Source: Prevotella sp.
GTDB lineage: Bacteria; Bacteroidota; Bacteroidia; Bacteroidales; Bacteroidaceae
Direction of reading: 5' to 3'
Assembly: GCA_018385335.1 (NCBI GenBank)
Contig: JAHAZN010000081.1
Location: 1-50,650 of the forward strand
Length of the DNA stretch: 50,650 nucleotides
Shown: positions 1 to 8,352 of the stretch, piece by piece
Layout: every line of letters begins with the position of its first letter
How positions within the stretch are numbered: position 1 is the stretch's first letter
The notes under the pieces: generated by a model
What the model saw: only the letters and a program-made list of their open reading frames with translations
Database searches by the model: none
Told to the model about the DNA's origin: nothing
Made by a program: the position numbers and the translations under genes

Positions 1-276
1 AGCACCACCGCGTATCACGTTGTAAGCTCTTATCTCATTAAACCAACGACCATTATATTCGTGAGCATCGATATCAAACTGTATCGTCAGTTCCTCACCA
101 TTCTGAATATTAAACTGCTTGATGCGGTCTTCACCAAAGAGTCTGAACACACACTTTCTTGGAAACTGTCCGGGCACTTCAATCACATACTCCTGAGACA
201 TCCATGCATTTCCTGTACGCTGAGAAACACCACTGTTTGCCGGTAACACGGCAATAATCTTTCCTGTTAATTCCAT
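1..276 (-). CDS. DUF3127 family protein (3' end outside window)
   Basis: Reading leftward from the ATG at 276, 92 codons are open to the edge of the window, so the C-terminus is missing. The product begins MELTGKIIAVLPANSG and contains 'QEYVIEVPGQFPRKC' and 'EDRIKQFNIQNGEELTIQFDI'-like beta-strand text, as I recall for the small DUF3127 proteins of Bacteroidota, whose function is unknown. The pattern of short beta strands and an 'EW/RWFNEIRAY' end suggests an OB-like single-strand-binding fold, but that is inference. It is divergent from dnaN and has its own TAnnTTTG-type promoter at 354-386. No signal peptide or membrane segment is seen, so it should be cytoplasmic. Confidence 0.8.
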   Translation of the reverse strand, partial: MELTGKIIAVLPANSGVSQRTGNAWMSQEYVIEVPGQFPRKCVFRLFGEDRIKQFNIQNGEELTIQFDIDAHEYNGRWFNEIRAYNVIRGGA

Positions 277-353
277 TTTATTCCTTAATTTAATTATAGT
301 AATATCTAACCCGATAGTGGCAACAGCACGTTGGGCCTGCCATTATTCAAGTA

Positions 354-386
354 CAAAGATACACTTTTTTTGGTTTTATAGCACAA
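354..386 (-). promoter_or_regulatory. Bacteroidota-type promoter for the DUF3127 gene
   Basis: On the minus strand TATCTTTG (361-354) matches the -7 consensus TAnnTTTG exactly. A TTG lies 22 bases upstream (386-384), slightly wide for the -33 element. The predicted leader to the ATG at 276 is about 70 bases. Confidence 0.6.
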
Positions 387-400
387 TTTTCCTGCTATTT

Positions 401-432
401 TTTGTGATTGCCAAGGTAAATTAGTATTTTTG
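401..432 (+). promoter_or_regulatory. Bacteroidota-type promoter for the dnaN operon
   Basis: TTTG at 401-404 and TATTTTTG at 425-432 are separated by 20 bases, an exact match to the -33/-7 pattern of the Bacteroidota primary sigma factor. Transcription would start near 439 and give a leader of about 48 bases before dnaN. Confidence 0.75.
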
Positions 433-487
433 TGGTCACGATTTTTCGTGCTTTAATAACTGACTAAACTTTTAATACTTTAAAAAT

Positions 488-1612
488 ATGCGATTTACCC
501 TATCGAGCACAGCCCTATGCAATAAGTTGGTAGCGCTGTCACGAGTGATCAATAGCAAGAATTCACTCACCATTCTGTCCGATTTCGTTTTCGATGTAGA
601 GGATAACCTCCTCAAACTCACCGCTTCTGACAGTGAGAACACCTTGCACACCACGATGTCACTCACCGAGAGCGACTCCAATGGTCGCTTTGCCATCAAC
701 AATCACAACCTGCTCGAAGCCATCAAGGGCATCTCCGAACAACCCATCACCTTTGATGTCAACCTCAGCGAGAACCTCGTCAAGGTGAACTATCAAAACG
801 GACTCTTCTCCCTGCCCATTGAGAGTGCCGACGAGTATCCAGCCACGCAGGAGGTAAGTGCACAGTCCACATCTATCACCCTCACCAGTTCTATGCTGCT
901 CGACAACATCATACGCACTATCTTTGCCACGGCTCAGGATGAGATTCGTCCGGTGATGAATGGTATCTACTTCGACCTCACTCCCGACTGCCTGGCAATA
1001 GTGGCCAGCGACGGTCATAAGCTGGTGCGCAACAAGGTATATACCGTGCACAACGACACCCCTGCATCGTTCATCCTACCCAAGAAACCCGCTATGCTGT
1101 TGAAGAACCTGCTGTCGAGAGATGAGCAGGAGGTGAGCATCACCTTCGACGACCGCAACGCTGAGGTGGTCTTTGGCGACACCCAACTTATCTGCCGCCT
1201 TATCGAGGGACGCTATCCTAACTACAACTCGGTGATACCACAGAACAACCCCAACCAGCTCACCATCGACCGCAACGTGCTTCTCTGCGCCCTTCGCCGC
1301 GTTCAACCCTTTGCCAACGAGTCGAGCAACCTCATCCGTTTCCATATAGAGAACAATATCCTGCAGCTCGATGCCGAGGACTATGATTTCTCAAAGACAG
1401 CGTCAGAGCGTATGCAGTGCGACTATATGGGCACACCTATAAGCATCGGTTTCAAGGGTTCGTCATTCATCGAGGTACTTAGCAATTTCGATTGTCCCGA
1501 GGTGCTCATCCGCCTGGCCGACCCCAGTCGTGCCGGACTAGTCATCCCCTCTGAGCAGCCAGAGAATCAGGATGTGCTGATGCTGATGATGCCTATGCTT
1601 ATCAACGACTAA
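488..1612 (+). CDS. dnaN: DNA polymerase III beta subunit (sliding clamp)
   Basis: This 374-residue protein has the length and the three successive clamp domains of DnaN. It starts MRFTLSSTALCNKL, has 'NNHNLLEAIKGI' in the first domain, 'SDGHKLVRNK' in the second ('ASDGHRL' in most homologues) and ends in 'MLMMPMLIND', the usual beta-clamp tail (canonical 'yviMPm'). The dimeric ring encircles DNA and holds the replicative polymerase and many repair enzymes on the template. It is the first gene of an operon reaching to recN; the next gene starts 11 bases after its stop. A promoter lies at 401-432. The ATG at 488 follows an A-rich stretch, the usual ribosome-binding context in this phylum. Nothing is unusual about the protein. 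Confidence 0.96.
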   Translation: MRFTLSSTALCNKLVALSRVINSKNSLTILSDFVFDVEDNLLKLTASDSENTLHTTMSLTESDSNGRFAINNHNLLEAIKGISEQPITFDVNLSENLVKVNYQNGLFSLPIESADEYPATQEVSAQSTSITLTSSMLLDNIIRTIFATAQDEIRPVMNGIYFDLTPDCLAIVASDGHKLVRNKVYTVHNDTPASFILPKKPAMLLKNLLSRDEQEVSITFDDRNAEVVFGDTQLICRLIEGRYPNYNSVIPQNNPNQLTIDRNVLLCALRRVQPFANESSNLIRFHIENNILQLDAEDYDFSKTASERMQCDYMGTPISIGFKGSSFIEVLSNFDCPEVLIRLADPSRAGLVIPSEQPENQDVLMLMMPMLIND

Positions 1613-1623
1613 TACGACACATC

Positions 1624-2481
1624 ATGAAACTTCATCTCACGAAACCCATTGTGATCTTCGACCTGGAGACCACAGGGTTGGATATTGTAAAAGACCGCAT
1701 CATCCAACTCTCTTACATTAAGGTGTCGCCCAATGAAGAGGAGAAACGCGTTAATCTCATCATCAACCCCGAGCGCCCTATCCCCGCAGAGATACAGCAA
1801 CTCACGGGCATTGGCGACAGTGATGTAGCAAATCAGCCCACCTTCAAACAGCTGGCAACTCAGCTCGCAGACGACTTCCGCGGTTGCGACTTTGCCGGCT
1901 TCAACTCCAATGGCTTTGACATCCCTTTGCTGGCAGAAGAGTTTCTGCGTGCAGGTATCGATTTCGACTTCTCTAAGTGTCACCTCATCGATGTGCAGAC
2001 CATCTTCCACAAGATGGAGCGCCGCAACCTGGCGGCTGCCTATGAGTTCTATTGTGGACGCAAGATGGAGGACGATTACGAGGCTCACCGTGCTGACCAA
2101 GATACCGAAGCCACCTATAGGGTGCTCATGGGCGAGCTCGACTACTACTCACCTGAGCGGCAGACGGAGAAGGAACGGCAGTTGGAGAATGATATGGCGT
2201 TTCTTGCCAACTTATCCAAGAAAAACAACAATGTCGATTTCGCCGGACGTATCATCTGGGCGCAGGCTAAGGATGCCAGCGGCAAGCCACGTGTCGATGC
2301 TGAGGGGCAACCCGTAATGGAAGAGGTGTTCAACTTCGGCAAACATAAGGGCAAACCAGTGGCCGAGGTGTTGCGCTACGACCCTGGCTACTTCAGCTGG
2401 ATTTGTGCTGGCGACTTCACCAACAACACTAAGCAGGTGCTCACACGCATCCGTCTGCGCGAGAGCAAACTCAACCAATGA
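1624..2481 (+). CDS. DnaQ-like 3'-5' exonuclease (DEDDh)
   Basis: A 285-residue exonuclease of the epsilon/DnaQ superfamily. The DEDDh residues can be placed: D13 and E15 in 'FDLETTG', D99 in 'NGFDIPLL', H155 and D160 in 'EAHRADQD'. Residues about 1-170 are the nuclease; a short charged linker leads to a C-terminal module (about 228-275) with 'FNFGKHKGKPV' and 'DPGYFSW', found after the nuclease in other Bacteroidota exonucleases and in exonuclease X-like proteins. It could act as the proofreading subunit or as an independent repair nuclease; its place directly after the clamp gene fits replication. The family call is firm, the exact role is not. It is cotranscribed with dnaN and coaBC. Confidence 0.88.
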   Translation: MKLHLTKPIVIFDLETTGLDIVKDRIIQLSYIKVSPNEEEKRVNLIINPERPIPAEIQQLTGIGDSDVANQPTFKQLATQLADDFRGCDFAGFNSNGFDIPLLAEEFLRAGIDFDFSKCHLIDVQTIFHKMERRNLAAAYEFYCGRKMEDDYEAHRADQDTEATYRVLMGELDYYSPERQTEKERQLENDMAFLANLSKKNNNVDFAGRIIWAQAKDASGKPRVDAEGQPVMEEVFNFGKHKGKPVAEVLRYDPGYFSWICAGDFTNNTKQVLTRIRLRESKLNQ

Positions 2482-2512
2482 GTGCTACCTGTCGATAAAA
2501 ACAGATATCATC

Positions 2513-3721
2513 ATGCTTAAAGGTAAAAAAATTGTTCTCGGCATCACAGGCTCCATAGCAGCCTATAAGTCGTGTCTGCTCATCCGCGAGCTGGTGAAGC
2601 AGGGCGCTGAAGTGCAGGTGGTCATCACACCTGCCGGTAAGGAGTTTATCACTCCCATCACCCTCTCTACGCTCACCCGCAAACCCGTGATAAGCGAGTT
2701 TTTCTCACAGCGCGATGGCACATGGAATAGTCATGTTGACCTTGGCTTGTGGGCCGATGCCATGGTGATAGCTCCGTGCACAGCCTCCACCCTCGGCAAG
2801 ATGGCTCACGGCATTGCCGACAACATGCTCGTCACCACCTATCTCTCTATGAAGGCACCCGTCTTCATCGCACCCGCTATGGACCTCGATATGTATCGCC
2901 ATCCCTCCACGCAGCAGAACCTGCAACAGCTTAAGGCTTATGGCAACATCATCATCGAACCTGCCAGCGGCTTCCTTGCCAGCGGACTCGAAGGCAAAGG
3001 ACGCATGGAGGAGCCCGAGATGATAGTGAGGCGCATCGACGACTATCTGCGAGGCAACACCTCACAGCTCACCGGCCGCAAGGTGCTCATCACCGCCGGT
3101 CCTACCTATGAGCGAATCGACCCCGTAAGATTCATAGGCAACTACTCTTCGGGCAAGATGGGCGTGGCATTGGCTGAGGAGTGTGCCCGACGTGGTGCTG
3201 AGGTCTATCTCATCGCCGGTCCGATGTCGCTCACCACATCTCACCCGCTCATCCACCGCATCGATGTGGAGAGTTGTGAACAGATGCACAACGAGGCGGT
3301 GCAACTATTCGCAGAGATGGATGCTGCCATCCTCTGCGCTGCCGTGGCCGACTTCAGACCTGCCACACCTGCCGACAGAAAACTGAAACGTGGCAACGAC
3401 GACCTGGTGCTGACACTTGCACCCACCACCGACATCGCTGCCCAACTGGGACGAATGAAACAGGCACATCAGGTGATGGTGGGCTTCGCCCTGGAAACTG
3501 ACAACGAGAAGGAACACGCTCAAGACAAACTGCAAAGAAAGAATCTCAACTTCATCGTTCTCAACTCATTACGCAATAAAGGGACCTGTTTTAAATCCGA
3601 CGAGAACAAGGTGAGCATCATCACTCCATCTGGCATTACCGACTATGAGAAGAAGCCCAAATGGCAGGTGGCGGAAGATATCATCAACCGACTTGCCGAG
3701 GAGTTTTCTCCCCTGCAGTAG
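2513..3721 (+). CDS. coaBC: Bifunctional phosphopantothenoylcysteine decarboxylase / phosphopantothenate-cysteine ligase
   Basis: Two steps of coenzyme A synthesis in one 402-residue protein: CoaB joins cysteine to 4'-phosphopantothenate using CTP, CoaC decarboxylates the product with FMN. The N-terminal flavoprotein domain starts 'GKKIVLGITGSIAAYK' and carries the conserved His in 'SHVDLGLWAD'. The usual PxMNxxMW substrate clamp reads PAMDLDMY here, Asn being Asp. The CoaB half begins near residue 190 with 'GRKVLITAGPTYERIDPVR' and includes 'NYSSGKMG', 'AAVADFRP' and 'KxKR'-like text. The frame is open further upstream to 2405, but that would overlap the exonuclease and has no homology; the ATG at 2513 gives the normal N-terminus. 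Confidence 0.95.
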   Translation: MLKGKKIVLGITGSIAAYKSCLLIRELVKQGAEVQVVITPAGKEFITPITLSTLTRKPVISEFFSQRDGTWNSHVDLGLWADAMVIAPCTASTLGKMAHGIADNMLVTTYLSMKAPVFIAPAMDLDMYRHPSTQQNLQQLKAYGNIIIEPASGFLASGLEGKGRMEEPEMIVRRIDDYLRGNTSQLTGRKVLITAGPTYERIDPVRFIGNYSSGKMGVALAEECARRGAEVYLIAGPMSLTTSHPLIHRIDVESCEQMHNEAVQLFAEMDAAILCAAVADFRPATPADRKLKRGNDDLVLTLAPTTDIAAQLGRMKQAHQVMVGFALETDNEKEHAQDKLQRKNLNFIVLNSLRNKGTCFKSDENKVSIITPSGITDYEKKPKWQVAEDIINRLAEEFSPLQ

Positions 3722-3784
3722 TGACCTGCTGTCAACGATAGGATATCACTGTCAACAAATCATTTCTACAATAACATTTGCCGC

Positions 3785-4687
3785 ATGAGTCGATTGTTTC
3801 TCTCCCTCCTTCTCCTACTATCCCTCACCCCCACCTCTGCACAGGAGTTGGATGCGAAAATCAAGATAAACCACAGCAAGGTGGGTGTGACCGATAAGAA
3901 CGTGTTTGAGAATCTCGAACAGACACTCGAGCAGTTTGTCAACGAGCGTCAGTGGACAGCGCTACAGTTTCAGAAAAACGAGCGCATCAGCGTCAACATC
4001 AACATCACTGTCAACAAATACGACAAGACCAACGGACTCTTTGAGTGCTCAGCCCTCATACAGGCCAACCGTCCCGTATGGGGTGCCCAATATTCATCGG
4101 TGCTCTACAACAACCGCGATGCTGATTTCAACTTCCAATTTGTCGAATTTGACCAGCTCAACTTCAACGAGGAGAACATCGACAATCAACTCACGGCACT
4201 CATGGCTTATTATGCCTATCTCATCATCGGACTCGACCTCGACAGCTTCTCACCCATGGGGGGCACCGAGATTCTGCAGCGTTGCATGAACCTCGTCAAC
4301 AATGCGCAAAACCTTGAGTTTAGCGGATGGAAACCCTATGACAACAACCGCAACCGCTTCGCTCTCATCAACGATTATCTCGACGAGGGGATGAAGGCGT
4401 TCCGACAGCTACACTACGACTACTACCGCAAGGGGCTCGACGAGATGACTACCAACGTGGAGCGTGGTCGCACCAATATCACCGAGGCACTGCAGACCGG
4501 ACTGAAGGGCGCACATGACAGCAAACCGCTGAGTCTGCTTCCACAGATATGGACCGACTTCAAGCGCGATGAACTCGCCAATATCTATAAAGGCAAAGGC
4601 ACACCAAAGGAGAAAGAGACCGTCTATGATCTGCTCATGGCCATCAATGCCTCGCAGAGCAACGCTTGGAACAAAATAAAGCAGTAA
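3785..4687 (+). CDS. Exported DUF4835 family protein
   Basis: A 300-residue protein with a clear signal peptide (MSRLFLSLLLLLSLTPTSAQE, cleavage expected after the Ala before Gln). The mature part matches the DUF4835 pattern as I know it: 'AKIKINHSKV' near the start, 'NINITV', 'NRPVWGAQYSSVLYNNRDADFNFQFVEF' and 'LTALMAYYAYLIIGLDLDSFS'. The family is restricted to Bacteroidota, has no known function and is commonly found between coaBC and recN, as here, so the gene order itself supports the call. It is expected in the periplasm or at the inner face of the outer membrane. Its stop is 5 bases before the RecN start. Confidence 0.85.
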   Translation: MSRLFLSLLLLLSLTPTSAQELDAKIKINHSKVGVTDKNVFENLEQTLEQFVNERQWTALQFQKNERISVNINITVNKYDKTNGLFECSALIQANRPVWGAQYSSVLYNNRDADFNFQFVEFDQLNFNEENIDNQLTALMAYYAYLIIGLDLDSFSPMGGTEILQRCMNLVNNAQNLEFSGWKPYDNNRNRFALINDYLDEGMKAFRQLHYDYYRKGLDEMTTNVERGRTNITEALQTGLKGAHDSKPLSLLPQIWTDFKRDELANIYKGKGTPKEKETVYDLLMAINASQSNAWNKIKQ

Positions 4688-4692
4688 ACAGT

Positions 4693-7600
4693 ATGCTCAC
4701 ACATTTATATATAAGTAATTTCACACTCATCGATAAGCTGGATATCGACTTCCGATCCGAATTCTCTGTCATCACCGGAGAGACAGGTGCTGGCAAGAGC
4801 ATCATCCTCGGCGCCATCTCCCTGCTCATGGGTCAGCGTGCCGAATCACGCATGCTCCGCAGGAGCGATAAGAAATGCGTGATAGAAGCCTCATTCGACA
4901 TCTCAGCCTACGACCTCTCCCGCTTTTTCTATAACCACGATTTAGACAACGACAATAAGCAGTGTATCCTGCGCCGCGAACTTACCCCTACAGCCGGTAG
5001 TCGCGCATTCATCAACGACACGCCTGTGGCACTCAGCACACTGAAGGAGCTGGGTAGCCAGCTCCTCGACATCCACTCGCAGCATCAGAACCTGCTCCTC
5101 GGCACTGCCAACTTCCAGATGGAGGTGGTGGATATCATCGCCCGGAGCGAAAACACTTTGCTTGCGTTCAAGGCGTGTTATGCCAGCTATCAGGAGATGA
5201 AGGCCCACTGTGAAGAGATGGAGAAGGCGCTCGCCACTACTCGAGAGAGAGCCGACTTCCTGCGCTTCCAATACAGCGAGCTCACCGAGGCTCACCTCGT
5301 TGCTGGCGAACAGGAGGAGCTGGAACAGCAGGCGACCATGATGAGCCACACCGAAGAGATTAAAGGTGCGCTCTATAAGGTCGATGAGCTCCTCTCCAAC
5401 GACGACACAGGCATCGTGCGACAACTGCGCTCCACACGCGACACGCTGGCCTCGCTCCAGCAGCTCCTGCCTGCTACCCACGATTTGGTGGAACGCATAG
5501 AGAGCTGCCGCATAGAACTGGGGGATGTGGCTGGAGAGATAGGACGCCAGTTGGAAGATACCGACTTCGACCCCTCAGCACTCGATACCGTCAACAACCG
5601 TCTCGACACGCTCTATGCGCTTGAGCGAAAATACCACTGCGAGCATGTGGAAGAGCTCATCGAACAACGACAAAAGATAGAACATCAGCTCATGGGCATC
5701 GACCATGGCGATGAGGAACTGGAGATGCTCAAGGCACAGATTAACAAACAGCACGAAGAGTGTGTCACCCTTGCCTCACAGCTCCACAGCCAGCGTGAGG
5801 CTGCCATCCCCACCATCGAAGAGACCATGCTCACCCAACTGCGCGACCTAGGCATGCCCAACGTGCGTTTCACTGTGCAACTCACCGAGGCACCACTCGG
5901 TCAGCTGGGCATGAGCAGCGTTTCCTTCCTCTTCAGTGCCAACAGCGGAAGCGAACTGCTCCCAGTGTCACAGGTGGCATCGGGCGGTGAGGTGGCTCGT
6001 GTCATGCTCTCACTCAAGGCGATGATAAGCCGTACCATTCACCTGCCCACGGTCATCTTCGATGAGATAGACACGGGTGTGAGTGGGAAGATAGCCGAAC
6101 GCATGGCGCTCATCATGCAGCAGATGGGACAGCAGGGACGACAGGTCATCAGCATCACCCATCTACCACAGATAGCCGCCCTCGGCACCACCCACTATAA
6201 GGTGGAGAAGACCGAGGATGATGGGGTGACCAACAGCCATATGCGCATACTCAGCTACGAGCAGCGGGTAGAGGAGATAGCACAGATGCTCAGCGGCAGC
6301 AGCATCACCAAGGCAGCAGTAAGCAATGCCCGTGCCCTGCTCCGCCAGTCGCTCATCGTGGTGTTCATGCTTTTCGCATGGCTCACCGCCAGTGCCCAAC
6401 CCAAATGGGCGGGACAGACAGCACGCTCGATAGTGACAGTAAAGACCTTCAATGCCAACAACCGTCTGCTTGGCAGCACCAATGCCTTCTTCGTGGGCAG
6501 CGGGGGCGAGGCTGTGGCACTGCTCCAACCCTTCCTCGGAGCATCACGCGCCATAGCTATCGATACTAAGGGTAAAGAGTGGCCCGTAACTGCTATCCTC
6601 GGCGCCGACAACAACTACGATGTGGTGAAGCTGAAAATCAACATCGACAAGTGCCAACCTCTCACACTCAGTAAGAAAACCTTAGGTGTAGGTGAGCCTC
6701 TGTGGCTCCAGCCCTACTCTACGAAGAAAAAGGGTGAGCTCATCACTGCCACTGCCGAGCGGGTGGAGACTGTGAAGGACAGTCTGCCCTACTACACCGT
6801 CAGCTTCCCCACTGATGCCAAGGTGACGACAGAGTCACACCTCACTGCCAACGACGGCGGTGCTCCCCTGCTCGACGACGAGGGTAAGGCGGTGGCACTC
6901 TTCCTCACCGACGGAGGTGCATCATCCCACAGGGGCTATGGCGTGAGCATCAACCTCGTCAATGCGCTGCACACCAACGGTCTGAGCATCAACGATGCCA
7001 CGCTCCGACAGATAGGCATCAAGAAGGCGTTGCCCGCCGATCAACAGCAGGCAGAACTCACACTCTTTCTCGCCGGTGCGGCTGTTGACTCAACGAGTAT
7101 TGCCTCCTATGCGCAGGTGATAGAAGATTTTATTGCAGCCTTCCCGTCGTCGCCCGAGGGCTTCATCAGTCGTGCCAACCTTGCTTCGGCACATCAGCGT
7201 TATGCCGATGCCGATGCCGACATGCAGCAGGCACTGGAGCGCTGCCAACCGTCGGAGAACACTGCCGCCGAGAAGGCTAAGGAGCAGGAAGCGGGGGTGC
7301 ACTATTCGTATGCACAGCTCATCAGTCGCCAACTTGTCAGCGACACGCTCACGCACTTCACCCCCTGGACCTTCGACAAGGCCATCCACGAGGCGACGTC
7401 AGCCTATGCGCTCCACCCGCTCCCCCTCTATCTCAAGTTTGCCTCGCGTCTCTATCTCTTCCAGCACCGCTATGCCGAGGCTTATTCGTCGCTCGTGCCG
7501 CTCCACGAAAGGGGTGATGCCGATGCCGAGACCTATGCCACAATGGCCGAATGCAAGGAACTGCTGGGCGACAGCCTTGCCGCCCTGTCGCTGCTCGACA

Positions 7601-8088
7601 GCGCCGTGGTCACCTTCTCTGTGCCACTGCTCAAAGATGCCGCACCCTATCTCTTGCTCCGAGCACGGGCTCACATGCGCTGCAACAACTACCGCAAGGC
7701 ATTCAACGACTACAACAGCTATGCCAGTCTCATGCCTGCCAACCTCTCTGCCACCTTCTATTATGAGCGCGCACAGGCATGTGTCGGCGGACGACTCTAT
7801 CAGCAAGCGCTCAACGACTATGAGCAGGCGATAGCACTGCAACCCTCCAACGCATTCTTCTATGCTGAGAAGGCCTCGCTCGAGATAAGGGTCAACCTGC
7901 TGCCTGCTGCCATCGCCACGGCAAAGGCCTGCATAGAGGCAGCACCTGAACATAGCGACGGCTACCTCTTCCTCGGTCTGGCACAGTGTCTGTCGGGCAT
8001 GAAGAGCGAGGGACGCATCCATCTGCTCAAAGCTAAGGAGATGGGCGACCCGCAGGCGGAACAACTCATCAGCAAATATGCTGAATAA
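4693..8088 (+). CDS. recN: RecN fused in frame to a signal-peptide-bearing trypsin-like/TPR protein
   Basis: One open frame of 1131 residues. Residues 1-552 are a full-length RecN, the SMC-like ATPase of double-strand-break repair: Walker A 'GETGAGKS' at 29-36, a coiled-coil arm in the middle, signature 'ASGGEVAR', Walker B 'IFDEIDTGVSG' with Asp457, and the 'ISITHLPQIAA' H-loop. RecN normally ends about residue 553. Here the frame continues without a stop: residues 554-568 are a hydrophobic core ending 'TASAQ', a type I signal-peptidase site. Then come a degenerate trypsin-like domain (about 575-760) and about ten TPR-like helices to the end. The trypsin-like part keeps the Asp ('NNYDVV'), but the expected His and Ser positions read 'LLQPF' and 'NDGGAPL'. 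The two halves are normally separate genes. The ATG at 4693 was chosen over the one at 4666, which lies inside the preceding gene. Confidence 0.85.
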   Translation: MLTHLYISNFTLIDKLDIDFRSEFSVITGETGAGKSIILGAISLLMGQRAESRMLRRSDKKCVIEASFDISAYDLSRFFYNHDLDNDNKQCILRRELTPTAGSRAFINDTPVALSTLKELGSQLLDIHSQHQNLLLGTANFQMEVVDIIARSENTLLAFKACYASYQEMKAHCEEMEKALATTRERADFLRFQYSELTEAHLVAGEQEELEQQATMMSHTEEIKGALYKVDELLSNDDTGIVRQLRSTRDTLASLQQLLPATHDLVERIESCRIELGDVAGEIGRQLEDTDFDPSALDTVNNRLDTLYALERKYHCEHVEELIEQRQKIEHQLMGIDHGDEELEMLKAQINKQHEECVTLASQLHSQREAAIPTIEETMLTQLRDLGMPNVRFTVQLTEAPLGQLGMSSVSFLFSANSGSELLPVSQVASGGEVARVMLSLKAMISRTIHLPTVIFDEIDTGVSGKIAERMALIMQQMGQQGRQVISITHLPQIAALGTTHYKVEKTEDDGVTNSHMRILSYEQRVEEIAQMLSGSSITKAAVSNARALLRQSLIVVFMLFAWLTASAQPKWAGQTARSIVTVKTFNANNRLLGSTNAFFVGSGGEAVALLQPFLGASRAIAIDTKGKEWPVTAILGADNNYDVVKLKINIDKCQPLTLSKKTLGVGEPLWLQPYSTKKKGELITATAERVETVKDSLPYYTVSFPTDAKVTTESHLTANDGGAPLLDDEGKAVALFLTDGGASSHRGYGVSINLVNALHTNGLSINDATLRQIGIKKALPADQQQAELTLFLAGAAVDSTSIASYAQVIEDFIAAFPSSPEGFISRANLASAHQRYADADADMQQALERCQPSENTAAEKAKEQEAGVHYSYAQLISRQLVSDTLTHFTPWTFDKAIHEATSAYALHPLPLYLKFASRLYLFQHRYAEAYSSLVPLHERGDADAETYATMAECKELLGDSLAALSLLDSAVVTFSVPLLKDAAPYLLLRARAHMRCNNYRKAFNDYNSYASLMPANLSATFYYERAQACVGGRLYQQALNDYEQAIALQPSNAFFYAEKASLEIRVNLLPAAIATAKACIEAAPEHSDGYLFLGLAQCLSGMKSEGRIHLLKAKEMGDPQAEQLISKYAE
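6286..8088 (+). other. Possible internally started exported TPR/trypsin-like protein
   Basis: The ATG at 6286 is in frame with the fused RecN gene and has GAGGAG 9 bases upstream, an SD-like sequence. A product started here would have a basic n-region (Arg, Lys and Arg residues from the RecN C-terminus), the hydrophobic core and the 'ASAQ' cleavage site, so it would be a credible exported protein of 600 residues. This is inference from position only. Confidence 0.3.
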
Positions 8089-8140
8089 ACATAAAAAAGT
8101 GGAATTCCACCACTCAAAGTCAAATAAATAGCTTAAAAGG

Positions 8141-8170
8141 TTGCACGATAACAAATAATTCGTATCTTTG
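8141..8170 (+). promoter_or_regulatory. Bacteroidota-type promoter of a short transcription unit
   Basis: TTG at 8141-8143 and TATCTTTG at 8163-8170 are 19 bases apart, an exact -33/-7 pair. Transcription should start near 8177. The next element downstream is an intrinsic terminator, not a gene. Confidence 0.7.
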
Positions 8171-8176
8171 CAAAGG

Positions 8177-8272
8177 CTACATGGCGTTTGCGAAAATATC
8201 AGTGGCCTTAGTTAAGTCTAGTTTAGTTTTTGTGTTGGTTGAGGGTGGGCTTATCCACCCTCAAATTTTTTT
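8177..8272 (+). ncRNA. Candidate small RNA of about 95 bases
   Basis: The stretch lies between an exact promoter (8141-8170) and a strong intrinsic terminator (8239-8272) and contains no convincing gene. Near the 5' end, GGCTAC (8175-8180) can pair with GTGGCC (8202-8207) as a six-pair stem with one G-U. A 41-codon frame from the ATG at 8181 to 8306 runs through the terminator hairpin, which argues against translation. I do not recognise it as SRP RNA, 6S RNA, tmRNA or RNase P RNA. Alternatives are a short attenuated leader for clpC or a small hydrophobic peptide gene. Confidence 0.5.
8239..8272 (+). terminator. Intrinsic terminator
   Basis: A perfect ten-pair stem (8239-8248 with 8255-8264), a six-base loop and a run of seven T from 8266. 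It ends the short unit started at 8141-8170 and separates it from clpC. Confidence 0.85.
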
Positions 8273-8283
8273 ACACAAATATC

Positions 8284-8338
8284 AGGTCCTTTTCGTCTTC
8301 TTATGAAGATAGGGCATATTTTTTTGCCTAAGCGACCT
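8284..8338. promoter_or_regulatory. Possible activator-binding dyad upstream of the sigma-54-like element
   Basis: AGGTC at 8284-8288 is mirrored by GACCT at 8334-8338, about five helical turns apart, with a small hairpin (8296-8309) between them. The dyad is just upstream of the -24/-12 element, a place where an enhancer-binding protein could sit. Short dyads occur by chance, so support is weak. Confidence 0.2.
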
Positions 8339-8352
8339 ACTTTTCACACGAT

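Noticed and set aside
2405..2512. Upstream extension of coaBC
   Set aside because: It overlaps the end of the exonuclease gene and adds 36 residues with no relation to the family; the ATG at 2513 gives the standard N-terminus.
8099..8110. GTGGAATTCCAC palindrome after the recN fusion gene as a terminator
   Set aside because: No T run follows, and the stem has no loop; it is more likely chance or a weak site.
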